64,000 nucleotides of DNA, taken from NCBI GenBank assembly GCA_963580285.1, contig OY757020.1, positions 95,855,497 to 95,919,496 on the forward strand, read 5' to 3'. This DNA comes from Lucinisca nassula (Eukaryota; Mollusca; Bivalvia; Lucinida; Lucinidae). The first letter of the stretch is position 1, and each line of letters starts with the position of its first letter. Positions 55,401 through 62,942 of the stretch are shown here, one piece after another. Below the pieces are notes generated by a model. The model did not search any database. It was not told the origin of the DNA and saw nothing but the letters and a program-made list of their open reading frames with translations. The translations under genes were made by a program, and so were the position numbers.

Positions 55401-58400
55401 GTGTAAGTCAGTGGGATTTATTCTGTTAGACACTTAAAATGCTTCTTTTCTGTGGCTAAAAGTAGCCACCTAAGTATCAGTCCTGCCAAAAATAGCCACA
55501 TTAGTATCCATCTGTGAGAACGTCCGTCTGCCGGTACGTAACACTTTTTTGTCCGCTCCATATCTCCTGAACCCTTTGATAGATTTTCATTAAACTTTGG
55601 TTTATTATTCGTCTCAGTGAGCTGATGTGCAGAACCCATAAATGAACCATGCCGACTCAAGGTCAAGGTCACAGTTGAAGGTCACGAGTTTGAAACTGAA
55701 TTTTGTGTGTGTTCCATATCTCCTTTACCCTTGGAAGGATTTTCATTAAACTTTGGTCCAATATTCTTTTCACATTTGAATTTTGTGTCCATTCCATATC
55801 TCCTTTATCGTTTGAAGGATTTTCATAAAACTTTGGTCAGTTATCCCCCTCAGTTAGCTCATGCGCAGAGCCCATGAATGAATCATGCTGACACCAGGTT
55901 AAGGTCACATTGGAAGGTCACAAGTTTGAAACAGTGAATTTTGTTTCCGTTCCATATCTTCTTCACCCTTCAAAGGATTTTCATTAAACTTTGGTCAATT
56001 ACCCCCCTCAGTAAGCTGATGTGCAGAACACATAAATAGACCATGCCCACTCAATGTCAAGGTCACAGTTGAAGGTCACAAGTTTGAAACTTTGCATTTT
56101 GTGTCCGTTGCATATCTCCTTTATCCCTGGAAGGATTTTCATTAAAAACTTTCGTCAAATATACCCCTCACTGAGCTGATGTGCAGAACCCATAAATAAA
56201 CCATGCCAACTCAAGATCAAGGTCACAGGTGAAGGTCAAGAGTTTGAAACTTGGAATATTGTGTTCATTCCATATCTCCTTTACCCCTTGAAGGATTTTC
56301 ATTAAACTTTGTGAAATATGCCCCCTCAGTGAGCTGATGTGCAAAACACTTAAATAAACCCTGCCAACTCAAGGTGACAGGTGATGGTCATAAGGTTCAG
56401 CTTTGATACAAAGTGCGGCGGGGGATTAGGCTGTCACTCAGACTTCTTTCTTATGATTCTTGTATTGTTTTTACTTTTTTTCACCTCCACAAAATGATAT
56501 CAGGTTTATCAGGCAAGGCTTCGGGAACGCTTGTAGAATCGCGAGGCTTGCCGAGCAATTCTAAATGGGTTTTTGAAGCCGAGCCTGATAAACTTGATAT
56601 CAAATGACACAAATCTGGCTTCTATTTATCAGTTTATCCCATTGTAAACTCTTTGAATTGGCAATTTTCAATCACTTACCGATTGTCCTCAGTGCGTCCC
56701 AACATTCCGGTTTGGAATATAATCAATCAGTATGTTTACTATCATCTGACTGTTATTTATCTTTTGATAATTTTCAATGTAATTTTTTCGATTTTTCTAG
56801 TAATAAAATTTTGGCCATTTTTCTTGTTGTCCGGTTCATTGAAAAAGTGCAATGTCACGTTGACCTGATAAAGCTCACTTGTCCTGAGACAGCATATCTT
56901 TATCGGGTCAATGTGTTGCAATGCACTATATATAGGGGGTAACTGATAAATTATGTTATCCCCTCCAAAAATTTCAAGTTTGCGTCTGTCAGGGCTTCTT
57001 CGTTTGTGTCCACTCTGTTACTCTGATCAGAAGCCTTCGTGGTGCAGTGGTTACGCTACTCGCCTTGTAAACCAGGGATCGCAGGATCGATCCCGGGCTT
57101 CTCCAGACTTTCGGATGTGTCTTTAAACCGAGGTCCCGTCTCCCTATGACCTTAGCTGTTGGTGGGATGTTAAACTAAAACTCACTCACTCACTGTTACT
57201 CTGATATCATTCGGGTGGTTTCCATGAAACTTCACATAATGTAACTTGTCATCAGACAATATGTAGAACACATGCAGAATACAAGAACTATAATTCTGAA
57301 TTACCTGATATTGAAGTTACCATCCTTTGAACATTGTATATACAGATCCCAGCCATATAGTTGTGTCACTTTTATAACTTGAAAATGGTTTCAGAGATCT
57401 TGTTGAAAATGTTCTATGAAAGGGTTATCCTTTGGGAGCAAGTAATACACCACAGAACTGAAAAGTTTAGAGTGTGCATGTTTTCTGGGCCAGACTAGCT
57501 AGTTTTGGCCAATGAAGCCTGGCAATAAATGTAAAGCAACATTAGATGACATGTAGAACACAAGAACCATAACTCTGGATTTCATTTTTGACATAGTTAT
57601 GGGACTTGTTTGATGCAAGTGCAGTGGGGAGGGCATGGTGCAGTGCTGGCAGCGTTTTTATTTGTTGTTGTTACTTTTAGTTTTAACGGCTTTGCAAGGA
57701 CACAAGCCAATCAGTTTACCATACTACAGTTTTCCTTGGCATGCATAAGTGGTAAATCCACACAGTATATACCTTCCCCAAAAACTGTCAATATCAAACT
57801 GGGTAGCAGTTTCCGTCCTTGTTTATTCATGTATGCTTCTTTCTTCAACCATGCAAAAAAGATAAAAAGACACAATTCATGAAAAATGTACCATCAGGAG
57901 TACGTTGGCATGAGCTTTCAGTTAAGTCAAACTGAATTTGAAATTTTGACTCACAGGGTTTATTATTCAAAGCTAAAGGCATTGCTAGTTGACCCTTATC
58001 CTGCTGCTCATGACAACCCCTGCCTTTGCAAACAGTGTAGATCCAGTTCAGATAGCATCTGATCAGGATTTACACTGTTTGTCATTCAGTTTGTGAATTG
58101 AATGAATACAGTATATTAAGTAGTTTGATCCATTGATAGTCAGCAATGGGTGTTGCTAAATGAATTTATTCAGCAGGAAAAATTTAAACTTTCCATACAG
58201 CAAGAAAATAATAGAAAAGACCCCTTTTGATAAGAGGGACAGCATATTGCTTCTAGGGAAGGTTTAACCATGCTCCCTATTAAAAATCTTTCTACCATAC
58301 CTAAACTTTCGGACACCTCAACTCCTTACCATACTTGTTCTAAAAATTAAACAAGTACAATATACTACTTGACGTTGTGTCTTAAGAGATCTGAATGAGT

Positions 58401-61277
58401 AGTGAACAGTGTAGACCCTGATGAGATGCCACATTCTGGGGCATCTAATCTGGGTCTACACTGTTTAACCCATTTGGTACCGGAAACCCCAAAACAGGTA
58501 CCCTAGCAAACAGTGCAGGCCCAGATCAGATGCCGCAGAATGCGGCATCTGATCAGGGCCTACACTGTTTGCAAAAAGTTCAGCCATTTTCCAAATAAAT
58601 TTTGAAGAAAAACACAACCTGGCCCCACTAAATTTTGAAATGGACTCCTGCTCTATATATAAGGAGGAAGATTCCATTTGGTACAAAAAGGGTTAATCAG
58701 GCATATCTATCAGAATGTATAGGGTAAATATGATTTTTATTTTTTCAGAAAGCTGAAGGTTTCTCACTTAGTAGTGACCAGTATAACGAGTATAATGAGA
58801 TCTTCCTAGGGGCATTAATCAATTATGATGAGGTTAGTGAACATAGGACTTTATACATATACATTGTAAACTTCATTTTAGCCCATATAGTACCAGAAAC
58901 CCCAAAACGGGTACCAGGGCAAACAGTGCAGGCCCAGATCAGAAGCCGCAGAATGCGGCTTCTGATCTTGGCATACACTATTTGCAAAAAGTTCAGCCAT
59001 TTTTCGAATAAATTTTGAAGAAAACACAACCTGACACCCCTAAATTTTGAAATGGGCTCATGCTATATATAAGGAGGAAGATTCCATTTGGTACAAAAAG
59101 GGTTAGCACTGTTTTAACATCTTACAATATATATACACCACAGCCTCGTTATAACACAGTTCATTATAACACGGTTTTGGATATAACACGGTTTTCATAT
59201 GGCTCCCAAAAATGTATAGATTATATAAAAAAAAATGACCATGAATGGTCATTTTTCTATATAATCTATACATTTTTGTTTGGATATAACACGGTTGTTT
59301 AACTAACACGGCTTCTGCTCTGGACCCCAATAATAGTGTTATAAAGAGGTTGTGGTGTAGATGATTCATGCTTTGTAACTTTATGTCAATGGCGAATCAA
59401 TGCTGTGTCAATGTTGTGTGTCTGTCAGGACTTAACCTTTAGGAATATTTACAGGAAAAAAAAACAACTTTTAAAGAATGTCCATGGAGAAGCACTTCAT
59501 GAAATTTTAGCTTTGCCCACTGTTATCATCACATCATAAAAATTCTAACACAGATGCCAACAAAGGCAGTAGAAAAGAACAGTGATTTATTCTATAACAA
59601 ATGATTTGGTAGAAGAGTGTGACAAAAAGCTGCCTTTTCATGACATCGCTCCTAGATTCTTTAGGGTTAGACACTGCCAAGTCATTTTCTCACCTTAAAA
59701 GGGACTTTAATGCATATTTTACAGTCAGTAGTGTTGGTGGGATTTCATCTAATAATGGCAAAAGATTGGGGAATATGAAAGAAATAATAAAATTATTGGT
59801 GACTGTTAGTTTGTTGTTTTTTTTGTTGTTTGATTTGAGGTTTAACATCCCCGTCAATGCTATATAGGTCATTTTGGAGACGTTGCTTCCAATTTTGTGG
59901 GACTTTTACCCGACATTGAGATGAAATGACACTTCAAGCCCTTTCACCTAATGAAACCAATAGGTTTTGTAAGAGTATGAGGTCCAACTCGCACCGCTTT
60001 GCCTGGGCAGGCTTAGATCCTGTAAGCAGCAGTTAACCAGTACTTGTGTGCAGTCAGTTTCAGCTCTGCATGGAAGCATCATGCAGCCCATCTATTTCTT
60101 CAAGCACTGATGAGCTGGGGCAAGTGACTGTTAGTATGTTAGAATTGAAATAAATCCGCTATAAAAGTGAATTATTAATGTATAAATCACAGTTTGTGAG
60201 CTATTACTCAATAAATCACTGCTAGAATTGGTCTATTTAAGAAATAGATCTGCTCTAGCTGTGATTGCTTGAGTAATAAATCATAAATTGGAGGTCAGTT
60301 GTAAAGTAGATCAAATCACAAGCGCTTAGCAAAAGTGATATGTCTACTTACAACTGACCGACAAACTGTGATTTATTTCTCAATTTACATGCTAAAGCTG
60401 ATCTGTTTCGATTCTAACAATGAAAATTGGCAATAATGTTGTTATTTCCTTCATTTCTCCATTGTTAGAAGAAATGTCGCTAAAATTATTGACAGTAATA
60501 CATTCAATTGATTCCTTTTTGTATCTTTTTTGATGTAAGAAATGACATTACACTGTCAAATGCCAAAGAATCTAGGAGTGGCGTCATGAAATGGCAGCTA
60601 TTCATATCACCCTCTTCTCCCGCAATAAATCACAGTTCCTTTCCGTTGTCTATATAAGTGTGCAGTGTTAGAATTCTTATAAATTGAAAGATGAAATTCA
60701 GTTTTAAATAAGCCAACAACATGGTTTTGCCTAACTAGATAAAGTAACTATTGACACATCAGGTATTTTAATAAAGTTATAAATATTCAGTGAGCCAGTC
60801 CACGAAAAAAGGATAGCGCAGGCTGATCCACATATTTGTTGTTTACAAATGCCATTAAACAGATTTTATATTTTCAAAGGACGGGGCTCATGTAAACCCT
60901 ATCATGTTGAACACGACAACCTGTGCCTTTGCAAACAGTATAGATTCAGATCAGATGGCTTCTGAAGAAGCCATCTGATCTGGATCTACACTGTTTGTCA
61001 TGCAGTTTATGAATTGAAAAAAAAAAAATACATTGTTTCAAGTAATTTGACTGGTGTAGAAATGGGTGTAGCCAAATTAATTCATTCAGTTGGGTAAGGG
61101 TTAAATTTATTGCCACCCAGCAATGATGACATTTACTGCATGTAATTTCTTTGCTTTCCTCAGGGTCTCCTTGGTGATGACAAAGCATTAGCAGGTGCTA
61201 TTTGGAGGATTCTGTATGGTTACCAGGATGTTGATGCAGAGAAATTAGAGCTCTTTATACACTATATACGAAAACAG
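40284..61277 (+). CDS. UQCC1: UQCC1, complex III assembly factor, seven exons, 3' end beyond window
   Basis: The seven exons join in consistent phase (0,0,1,0,0,0) into at least 222 residues. The family (CBP3; Pfam ubiquinol-cytochrome c chaperone) binds newly made cytochrome b in mitochondria with UQCC2 and feeds it into complex III. Residues 1-39 are basic with few acids (RYHLLRSEGLRLYARK) and end in FHTSH, as expected for a mitochondrial targeting peptide. The chaperone domain follows: RLYICCEQ, TTLHVWLLM, EGREGRHVRNRV, SLQEDLKSRSK, FLGALINYDEGLLGDD, LAGAIWR and LFIHYIRKQ, each with a counterpart in the human protein. The last part of the protein is not in the window. Introns of 2-5 kb are filled with repeats. 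Confidence 0.9.
40530..40676. repeat. Foldback repeat of the GTGGGTACTCATT family, doubled
   Basis: GCGGGTACTCATTAGAAGC faces CTTCTAATGAGTACCGACAA, and a further GAGTACCCACAACATATG follows. Intron 1 of UQCC1. Confidence 0.75.
40676..41977 (+). mobile_element. Pearl-like element D
   Basis: Hairpin head TATGCCCCCGCATCGGCATG closed by ATGCCGGGGGCATA, a GTACGTCCATCTG stretch, core units of about 150-190 bp (CAATACCCCCACCCATGCC, CTCAAGGTCAAGGTCACAGA), and a tail GGCGGGGGCATCTGTG complementary to the head. Confidence 0.75.
41984..43625 (+). mobile_element. Pearl-like element E, three to four units of about 450 bp
   Basis: Head AGCTCACCAGAGCAGAAGGC with GGGAGCT, GTCGTCGTCGTCTG stretch, units starting near 42100, 42550 and 42995 (CTTGGCCAATTGAAACC, TGGTTGACCTTGACCTG), tail GGTGAGCGTAGGGGCCC. 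It directly follows element D. Confidence 0.75.
44418..44528 (+). CDS. UQCC1: UQCC1 exon 2
   Basis: 37 codons between acceptor ACTATTTCAG and donor GTTGGT, phase 0 on both sides. It encodes DMSWFDKLKDSFKIQGKLRY, matching the stretch before the family domain. A TTAA MITE starts 20 bp after the exon. Confidence 0.85.
44548..44777 (+). mobile_element. TTAA palindromic MITE next to exon 2
   Basis: Ends TTAACCCATTTTGTACC and GGTACTAAATGGGCTAA. The core palindrome (AGACGCCGCATTCTGCGGCG with flanking CTGATC) forms a near-perfect stem. TTAA ends suggest a piggyBac-type origin; no transposase is present. Confidence 0.85.
45124..45389 (+). repeat. R290 repeat, near full length
   Basis: CTCCCGCCCATCGGGGCTTG through GTTGACGGGGATGTTAAACC. 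Confidence 0.85.
45548..45842 (-). repeat. R290 repeat, near full length
   Basis: Reverse copy ending CAAGCCCCAATGGGCGGGGG. With 45124-45389 it forms an inverted pair 160 bp apart. Confidence 0.85.
46011..47981 (+). mobile_element. Pearl-like element J, about 10 units of about 165 bp
   Basis: Head TAGCTCACCTGTCACGTAGT with GACAAGGTGAGCT, TCCGTCGTCCGTCGTGCG stretch, tandem units (GGTATGAAGCTTCATCTAGT, ACCAAGATTGTTCAAATTAT, AAAAATGCCCCCGC), tail CAGGTGAGCGAACCAGGGCC. Same terminal sequence as element B but a different core. Confidence 0.8.
48018..48145. repeat. Foldback with a third arm
   Basis: AAATAAAGCTTGACATTTCA at 48020 faces TGAAATGCCAAGCTTTATTT at 48071, and a second copy of the right arm follows near 48100-48140. 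Confidence 0.75.
48240..48350 (-). repeat. Relative of the foldback at 18600
   Basis: AGTAGTCCCAAACAGTGAAA and GCTTGAAACAGTGAC match the other copy in reverse complement. Confidence 0.6.
48428..49467 (+). mobile_element. Pearl-like element F
   Basis: Terminal inverted repeats ATACCCCTGGC (48428) and GCCAGGGGTAT (49456-49466). The head hairpin uses CATACGAAGTATG. CCGTCCATCCGTC stretches occur twice, with a duplicated unit of about 240-250 bp (ACTTGGGTATATATTC, TGCCGCTTAAGAGAATT). Confidence 0.75.
49517..49589 (+). CDS. UQCC1: UQCC1 exon 3
   Basis: 24 codons plus one base between acceptor TTTCATTCAG and donor GTAAGT. It encodes TRLYICCEQAVEYNDLM, the start of the chaperone domain. A TTAA MITE begins 9 bp after the exon end. 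Confidence 0.9.
49598..49834 (-). mobile_element. TTAA palindromic MITE next to exon 3
   Basis: TTAA at 49598-49601 and 49831-49834, ends CCCATTTTGTACC and GGTAAAAAAAGGG, core palindrome CAGACGCCGCAGAATGCGGC. Opposite orientation to the exon 2 copy. Confidence 0.85.
49870..50520. repeat. Foldback repeat with ATCAAATCACA arms
   Basis: GATCAAATCACAGGTGCTTA and GTGATTTGTCTACTAACAA recur in the related region 60120-60680. Flanks include CTGTGATTTAT motifs in both directions. Confidence 0.55.
50553..50739. mobile_element. hAT-like MITE, 187 bp
   Basis: Ends CAGGGCCTGACAAATCCAT and ATGGATTTGTCAGGCCCTG, with target duplication CATGGCA at 50546-50552 and 50740-50746. The interior is AT-rich with a GCAAGTGA/TCACTTGC inverted pair. 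Confidence 0.88.
51040..51130. repeat. Palindromic CAAACAGTG core remnant
   Basis: GCAAACAGTGCAGACCCAGA faces AGGGTTTACACTGTTTGAAT. Confidence 0.65.
51312..51377. repeat. Near-perfect hairpin of about 30 bp arms
   Basis: AAAGGAAAGAATTTGCTCC and GGAGCAAATTCTTTCCTTT face each other around TGT, and pairing extends into the GGTC/GACC flanks. Confidence 0.9.
51543..51715 (+). mobile_element. tRNA-derived SINE
   Basis: Head CTCCGTGGTGTAGTTG with B box-like GGTCGATCCC, body TGCCGAGGTCCCAT and GTTGGTGAGACATAAA, tail of ACTC repeats. Confidence 0.75.
51781..51838 (+). CDS. UQCC1: UQCC1 exon 4
   Basis: 58 bp between acceptor GTGCTTTCAG and donor GTAAGT. It encodes SGLQQTFFTWYKLTTLHV, and the Trp that follows is split across the next junction. 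Confidence 0.9.
51876..52181 (+). repeat. R290 repeat
   Basis: GCCCCCGCCCATCCGGGTTT through CAAACAAATAAACAAAAC. Confidence 0.8.
52195..52390 (+). repeat. SINE tail copy of the 62589 type, headless
   Basis: CAGTTTCTGGCAAAAAAGAA, CAGTCCTGCCCAGGAAGTG and CCTAAATAGTGTTGACTGAG match the body and tail of the SINE at 62589-62908. Confidence 0.65.
52423..52630. mobile_element. Second palindromic MITE family (CCTGCTG ends)
   Basis: ACCCTTATCCTGCTG start, core CAGATGGCTTCTGAAGAAGC forming a stem with GCCATCTGATC, and GGGTGTGGCTGTATTAATT near the end. Relatives at 57990 and 60890. Confidence 0.65.
52723..54261 (-). mobile_element. Tc1-like DNA transposon, about 1.5 kb
   Basis: Terminal inverted repeats CTGAACCGAAAATGAAACGC and GCGTTTCTTTTTCGGTTCAG, about 26 bp with one mismatch, lie inside TA target duplications. 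The transposase inside is broken. Confidence 0.9.
52912..54027 (-). pseudogene. Tc1/mariner-superfamily transposase, decayed
   Basis: The N-terminal helix-turn-helix region (ISLRNMVCLMQDQRN, SQAVIARNFQVSNST) carries a 36-bp, in-frame direct duplication (NSTITHLY twice; copies start at 53817 and 53853 on the + strand). The second DNA-binding helix region contains SGRPRVTSRPQDR and FGLRPRRPYVGM. Catalytic parts are MFTDES (first D), QQDTARAH (second D) and SPDFSPIEHLW (E). In-frame TGA stops lie just before the MAWLTQHRPN piece and after GISYGQ. Near 53190-53195 a frame change shortens the D-E interval by about three residues from the usual 34. The frame is also shifted in the N-terminal third. 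Confidence 0.85.
54410..54600 (-). repeat. Interspersed repeat with GGTCACTGGTGAGGCC
   Basis: Related sequence occurs at 28140-28400 (GGTCACTGATGAGGC) and, in reverse, at 57415-57500 (GGGTTATCCTTTGGGAGCAA). No coding signal. Confidence 0.5.
54590..54806 (-). mobile_element. tRNA-derived SINE of the 62943 type
   Basis: On the minus strand: GGGCCTCCGTGGCCTAATGG, GCTGACTCTTAATCATTAGG, CCAAGTTCTGCAACAGAAGG. It ends 24 bp upstream of UQCC1 exon 5. Confidence 0.8.
54831..54939 (+). CDS. UQCC1: UQCC1 exon 5
   Basis: Acceptor TTGTTTTTCAG. It encodes LLMTRLITEGREGRHVRNRV through KSRSKQFA. The donor GTATTT is weak, but the end at 54939 gives phase 0 and fits the family alignment with exon 6. Confidence 0.85.
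55360..56420 (+). mobile_element. Pearl-like element G, five or six units of about 180 bp
   Basis: CTGTCCGTCTGTCCATCCGT stretch, units with CCATATCTCCTTTACCC, GATTTTCATTAAACTTTGG and CTCAAGGTCAAGGTCACAG, and a GCGGCGGGGGATTAGG end. No clear head hairpin. Confidence 0.65.
56495..56607. mobile_element. Short foldback MITE with GATATCAGGTTTATCAGGC ends
   Basis: GATATCAGGTTTATCAGGC and GCCTGATAAACTTGATATC are reverse complements with one mismatch. An inner pair GGCTTCGG/CCGAAGCC-like follows. Confidence 0.75.
56630..56952. mobile_element. MITE with TTATCAGTTTATCCC ends
   Basis: TTATCAGTTTATCCCATTG and GGGGGTAACTGATAA terminal inverted repeats. Second copy of the family at 21534. Confidence 0.75.
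57029..57200 (+). mobile_element. tRNA-derived SINE, best copy
   Basis: A box region TGGTGCAGTGG, B box GGATCGATCCC, body AACCGAGGTCCCGTCTCC and GTTGGTGGGATGTTAAAC, tail CTCACTCACTCACT. This is the family that is also fossilised in the LTRs. Confidence 0.85.
57988..58195. mobile_element. Second palindromic MITE family (CCTGCTG ends)
   Basis: TTGACCCTTATCCTGCTG and CAGCAGGAAAAATTTAA ends. The core CAAACAGTGTAGATCC faces GGATTTACACTGTTTG. Confidence 0.75.
58385..58467. repeat. Palindromic CAAACAGTG core remnant
   Basis: GAACAGTGTAGACCCTGATG faces ATCTGGGTCTACACTGTTT, abutting the next MITE. Confidence 0.7.
58466..58697 (-). mobile_element. TTAA palindromic MITE upstream of exon 6
   Basis: TTAACCCATTTGGTACC and GGTACAAAAAGGGTTAA ends with a CAGATGCCGCAGAATGCGGC palindrome. 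Ends 51 bp before exon 6. Confidence 0.88.
58749..58832 (+). CDS. UQCC1: UQCC1 exon 6
   Basis: 28 codons between acceptor TTTTTTCAG and donor GTTAGT. It encodes EIFLGALINYDE, matching human FYAAILGYDE. TTAA MITEs lie 51 bp upstream and about 50 bp downstream. Confidence 0.9.
58878..59106 (-). mobile_element. TTAA palindromic MITE downstream of exon 6
   Basis: TTTAGCCCATATAGTACC and GGTACAAAAAGGGTTAG ends. Same orientation as the copy upstream of the exon. Confidence 0.85.
59136..59357. mobile_element. Tc1/mariner-type MITE with a central palindrome
   Basis: CACCACAGCCTCGTTATAAC and its counterpart TTATAAAGAGGTTGTGGTG lie inside TA duplications (59134-59135, 59358-59359). The centre (about 59207-59275) is a near-perfect palindrome (TGTATAGATTATATA ... 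TATATAATCTATACA). Single ends of the family recur near 55180 and 61300. Confidence 0.85.
59822..60120 (-). repeat. R290 repeat, near full length
   Basis: GATTTGAGGTTTAACATCCC through CTTCAAGCACTGATGAGC. Confidence 0.8.
60120..60680. repeat. Foldback repeat with ATCAAATCACA arms
   Basis: TGTAAAGTAGATCAAATCAC faces GTCTACTTACAACTGACCG. Related to 49870-50520. Confidence 0.6.
60890..61107. mobile_element. Second palindromic MITE family
   Basis: GATGGCTTCTGAAGAAGCC with flanking ATCTGATC and TACACTGTTTG, and a right end GGGTAAGGGTTAA. Confidence 0.7.
61164..61277 (+). CDS. UQCC1: UQCC1 exon 7
   Basis: 38 codons between acceptor TTTGCTTTCCTCAG and donor GTAATA. It encodes GLLGDDKALAGAIWR and KLELFIHYIRKQ. 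The next exon was not found before 64000. Confidence 0.9.
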
Positions 61278-61479
61278 GTAATAAAGATAGTTCAAGTAAG
61301 CAATACCCCACAACCTCTTTATAATACTTTTGTTACTGTCCAAATCAGAAACTGTGATTGTCAAAGGACCATGCCATATCCAAACAAACATACAGTGGAA
61401 CTTCAATGGCTCAAATGCCTTTGGGATCATGACAGGGATAGTTCGAGCCATAGAGAGTTTATCATGAGGCACAATGAGG

Positions 61480-61610
61480 TTTATTAAGTGATGTATTTGA
61501 TTTTCTATAAAATAAAGATATGCTGTGTGTACTCAATATGATCACCTCATTGAGGCAATTCTAATGAGTACACACAGCATACCTTTTTTATGATAAAATA
61601 AAAAAAAAAC
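61480..61610. repeat. Foldback repeat of the GTGGGTACTCATT family
   Basis: ATGCTGTGTGTACTCAATAT faces TCTAATGAGTACACACAGCA. Confidence 0.75.
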
Positions 61611-61659
61611 CCCTCTAAATTATCCCTATACATATATAATCAGGAGCCATCTGAACTGT

Positions 61660-61735
61660 TTGTTTGGTTGATTTCATGTTTAATGTCCCTGTCAACACTA
61701 TATAGGTCATTTTGGAGACAATGAGTTCCAATTGG
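61660..61735 (-). repeat. R290 repeat fragment
   Basis: GATTTCATGTTTAATGTCCC and ATATAGGTCATTTTGGAGAC. Confidence 0.65.
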
Positions 61736-61973
61736 CCATGTGAATAGACAAGCCATTGCTTTGGTGACTAAGCAATTGAAGTTTTACTGTATAGAAAACT
61801 GATGGTTTATGGTCAGTTTTCTATACAATCTATCCATTTTTGGGAGCCATCTTTAAAATCATGTTTTATGCAAAGCTGTGTTATAATAAACACGTTTTTA
61901 AAGAGGTGATTTATTTAAAATGTGGATGACTGATATTTTTCCCTTTGTTCTTCAATTCTTCACTAACAAAGCC

Positions 61974-62271
61974 CCATGCCCCCACCCATAGGGGCTGGAA
62001 GAAATATATGGGCTGCATGATGCTTCCAAGCAGAGCTGAATCCGGCCCGCACACTAGTACTGGTAAACTGCTTAGAGGATCTAAGCCTGTCCAGGAACAG
62101 CGAGGTGGACCATCGATGCTAATAAACCCTATTGGTTTCTTTGGGCGACAGGGCTTGAGATGTCATTTCATCTCAATGTCGGGTAAAAGTCCCACAAAAT
62201 TGGAAGCAACGTCTCCAAAATGACCTTTACAGTGTTGACGGGGATGTTAAACCTCAAATCAAACAAACAAA
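61974..62271 (+). repeat. R290 repeat, full length
   Basis: TGCCCCCACCCATAGGGGCT through GATGTTAAACCTCAAATC and CAAACAAACAAA. One of the best copies for a consensus. Confidence 0.88.
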
Positions 62272-62284
62272 ACTTACAAAGCCC

Positions 62285-62480
62285 CAGATAAGAGTTTGCC
62301 TGGATTGCCGTATAATGGCCCAGTCAACACTATTTTATGTCAAGTAACCATACTTCCTGGGCAGGCTTATACATAAGTGGTTGACCAGTGCAATGCACAT
62401 TCTTTTTACCACAAACTGACAACTGTTCTTAAAAAGGGAGAGAATAATCTTGAAAGGGCCATTAAAACAAAGTAGACTTT
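62285..62480 (-). repeat. Headless inverted copy of the 62589 SINE
   Basis: ATGGCCCAGTCAACACTATT and CTTCCTGGGCAGGCTTATAC are the reverse complement of the tail at 62800-62880. Confidence 0.75.
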
Positions 62481-62588
62481 AAAAAAAATGATGAGGGGAG
62501 TCTAACAAATACATGTATTTACAGCACAAGTTTTTGGCGAGAAATAAGAAAATTATTCCTTAAATATACCCTTTACCATTTGTACTTT

Positions 62589-62908
62589 GGAGCGGGCCTA
62601 GCTAGCTCAGTCGGATGTGCATCTGACTGGTGATCAGGATGATGCGGGTTCGATTCCTGCCGGGGTCGGCAACATCCTTTCATGGAGATTGATCATGAAA
62701 TCTTTTCTACGGTCATTCTCTCCCTTTTGCTGATTCAAGAAGGGCAGTTGTCAGTTTCTGGCGAAAGAATGTGCACTGTACTGGTTAATCGCTTACGTAT
62801 AAGCCTGCCCAGGAAAGTATGGATAGGTAAACTGACTGGCTCAAAAATGACCTAAAATAGTGTTGACTGGGCCATTAAACTCCATTTATACAAACAAACA
62901 AATTTGTA
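62589..62908 (+). mobile_element. tRNA-derived SINE with a CAAA tail
   Basis: A box TAGCTCAGTCGG, B box GGTTCGATTCC, body CAGTTGTCAGTTTCTGGCG and GCCTGCCCAGGAAAGT, tail AAATAGTGTTGACTGGGCC ending in CAAACAAACAAA. The acceptor arm does not pair well, so it is not a functional tRNA gene. Confidence 0.85.
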
Positions 62909-62942
62909 CTTTGGAACTTTGCACTTAAGTATACCATGTGGG

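Noticed and set aside
56604..56942. 112-codon frame
   Set aside because: It coincides with a MITE that has a second non-coding copy at 21534.
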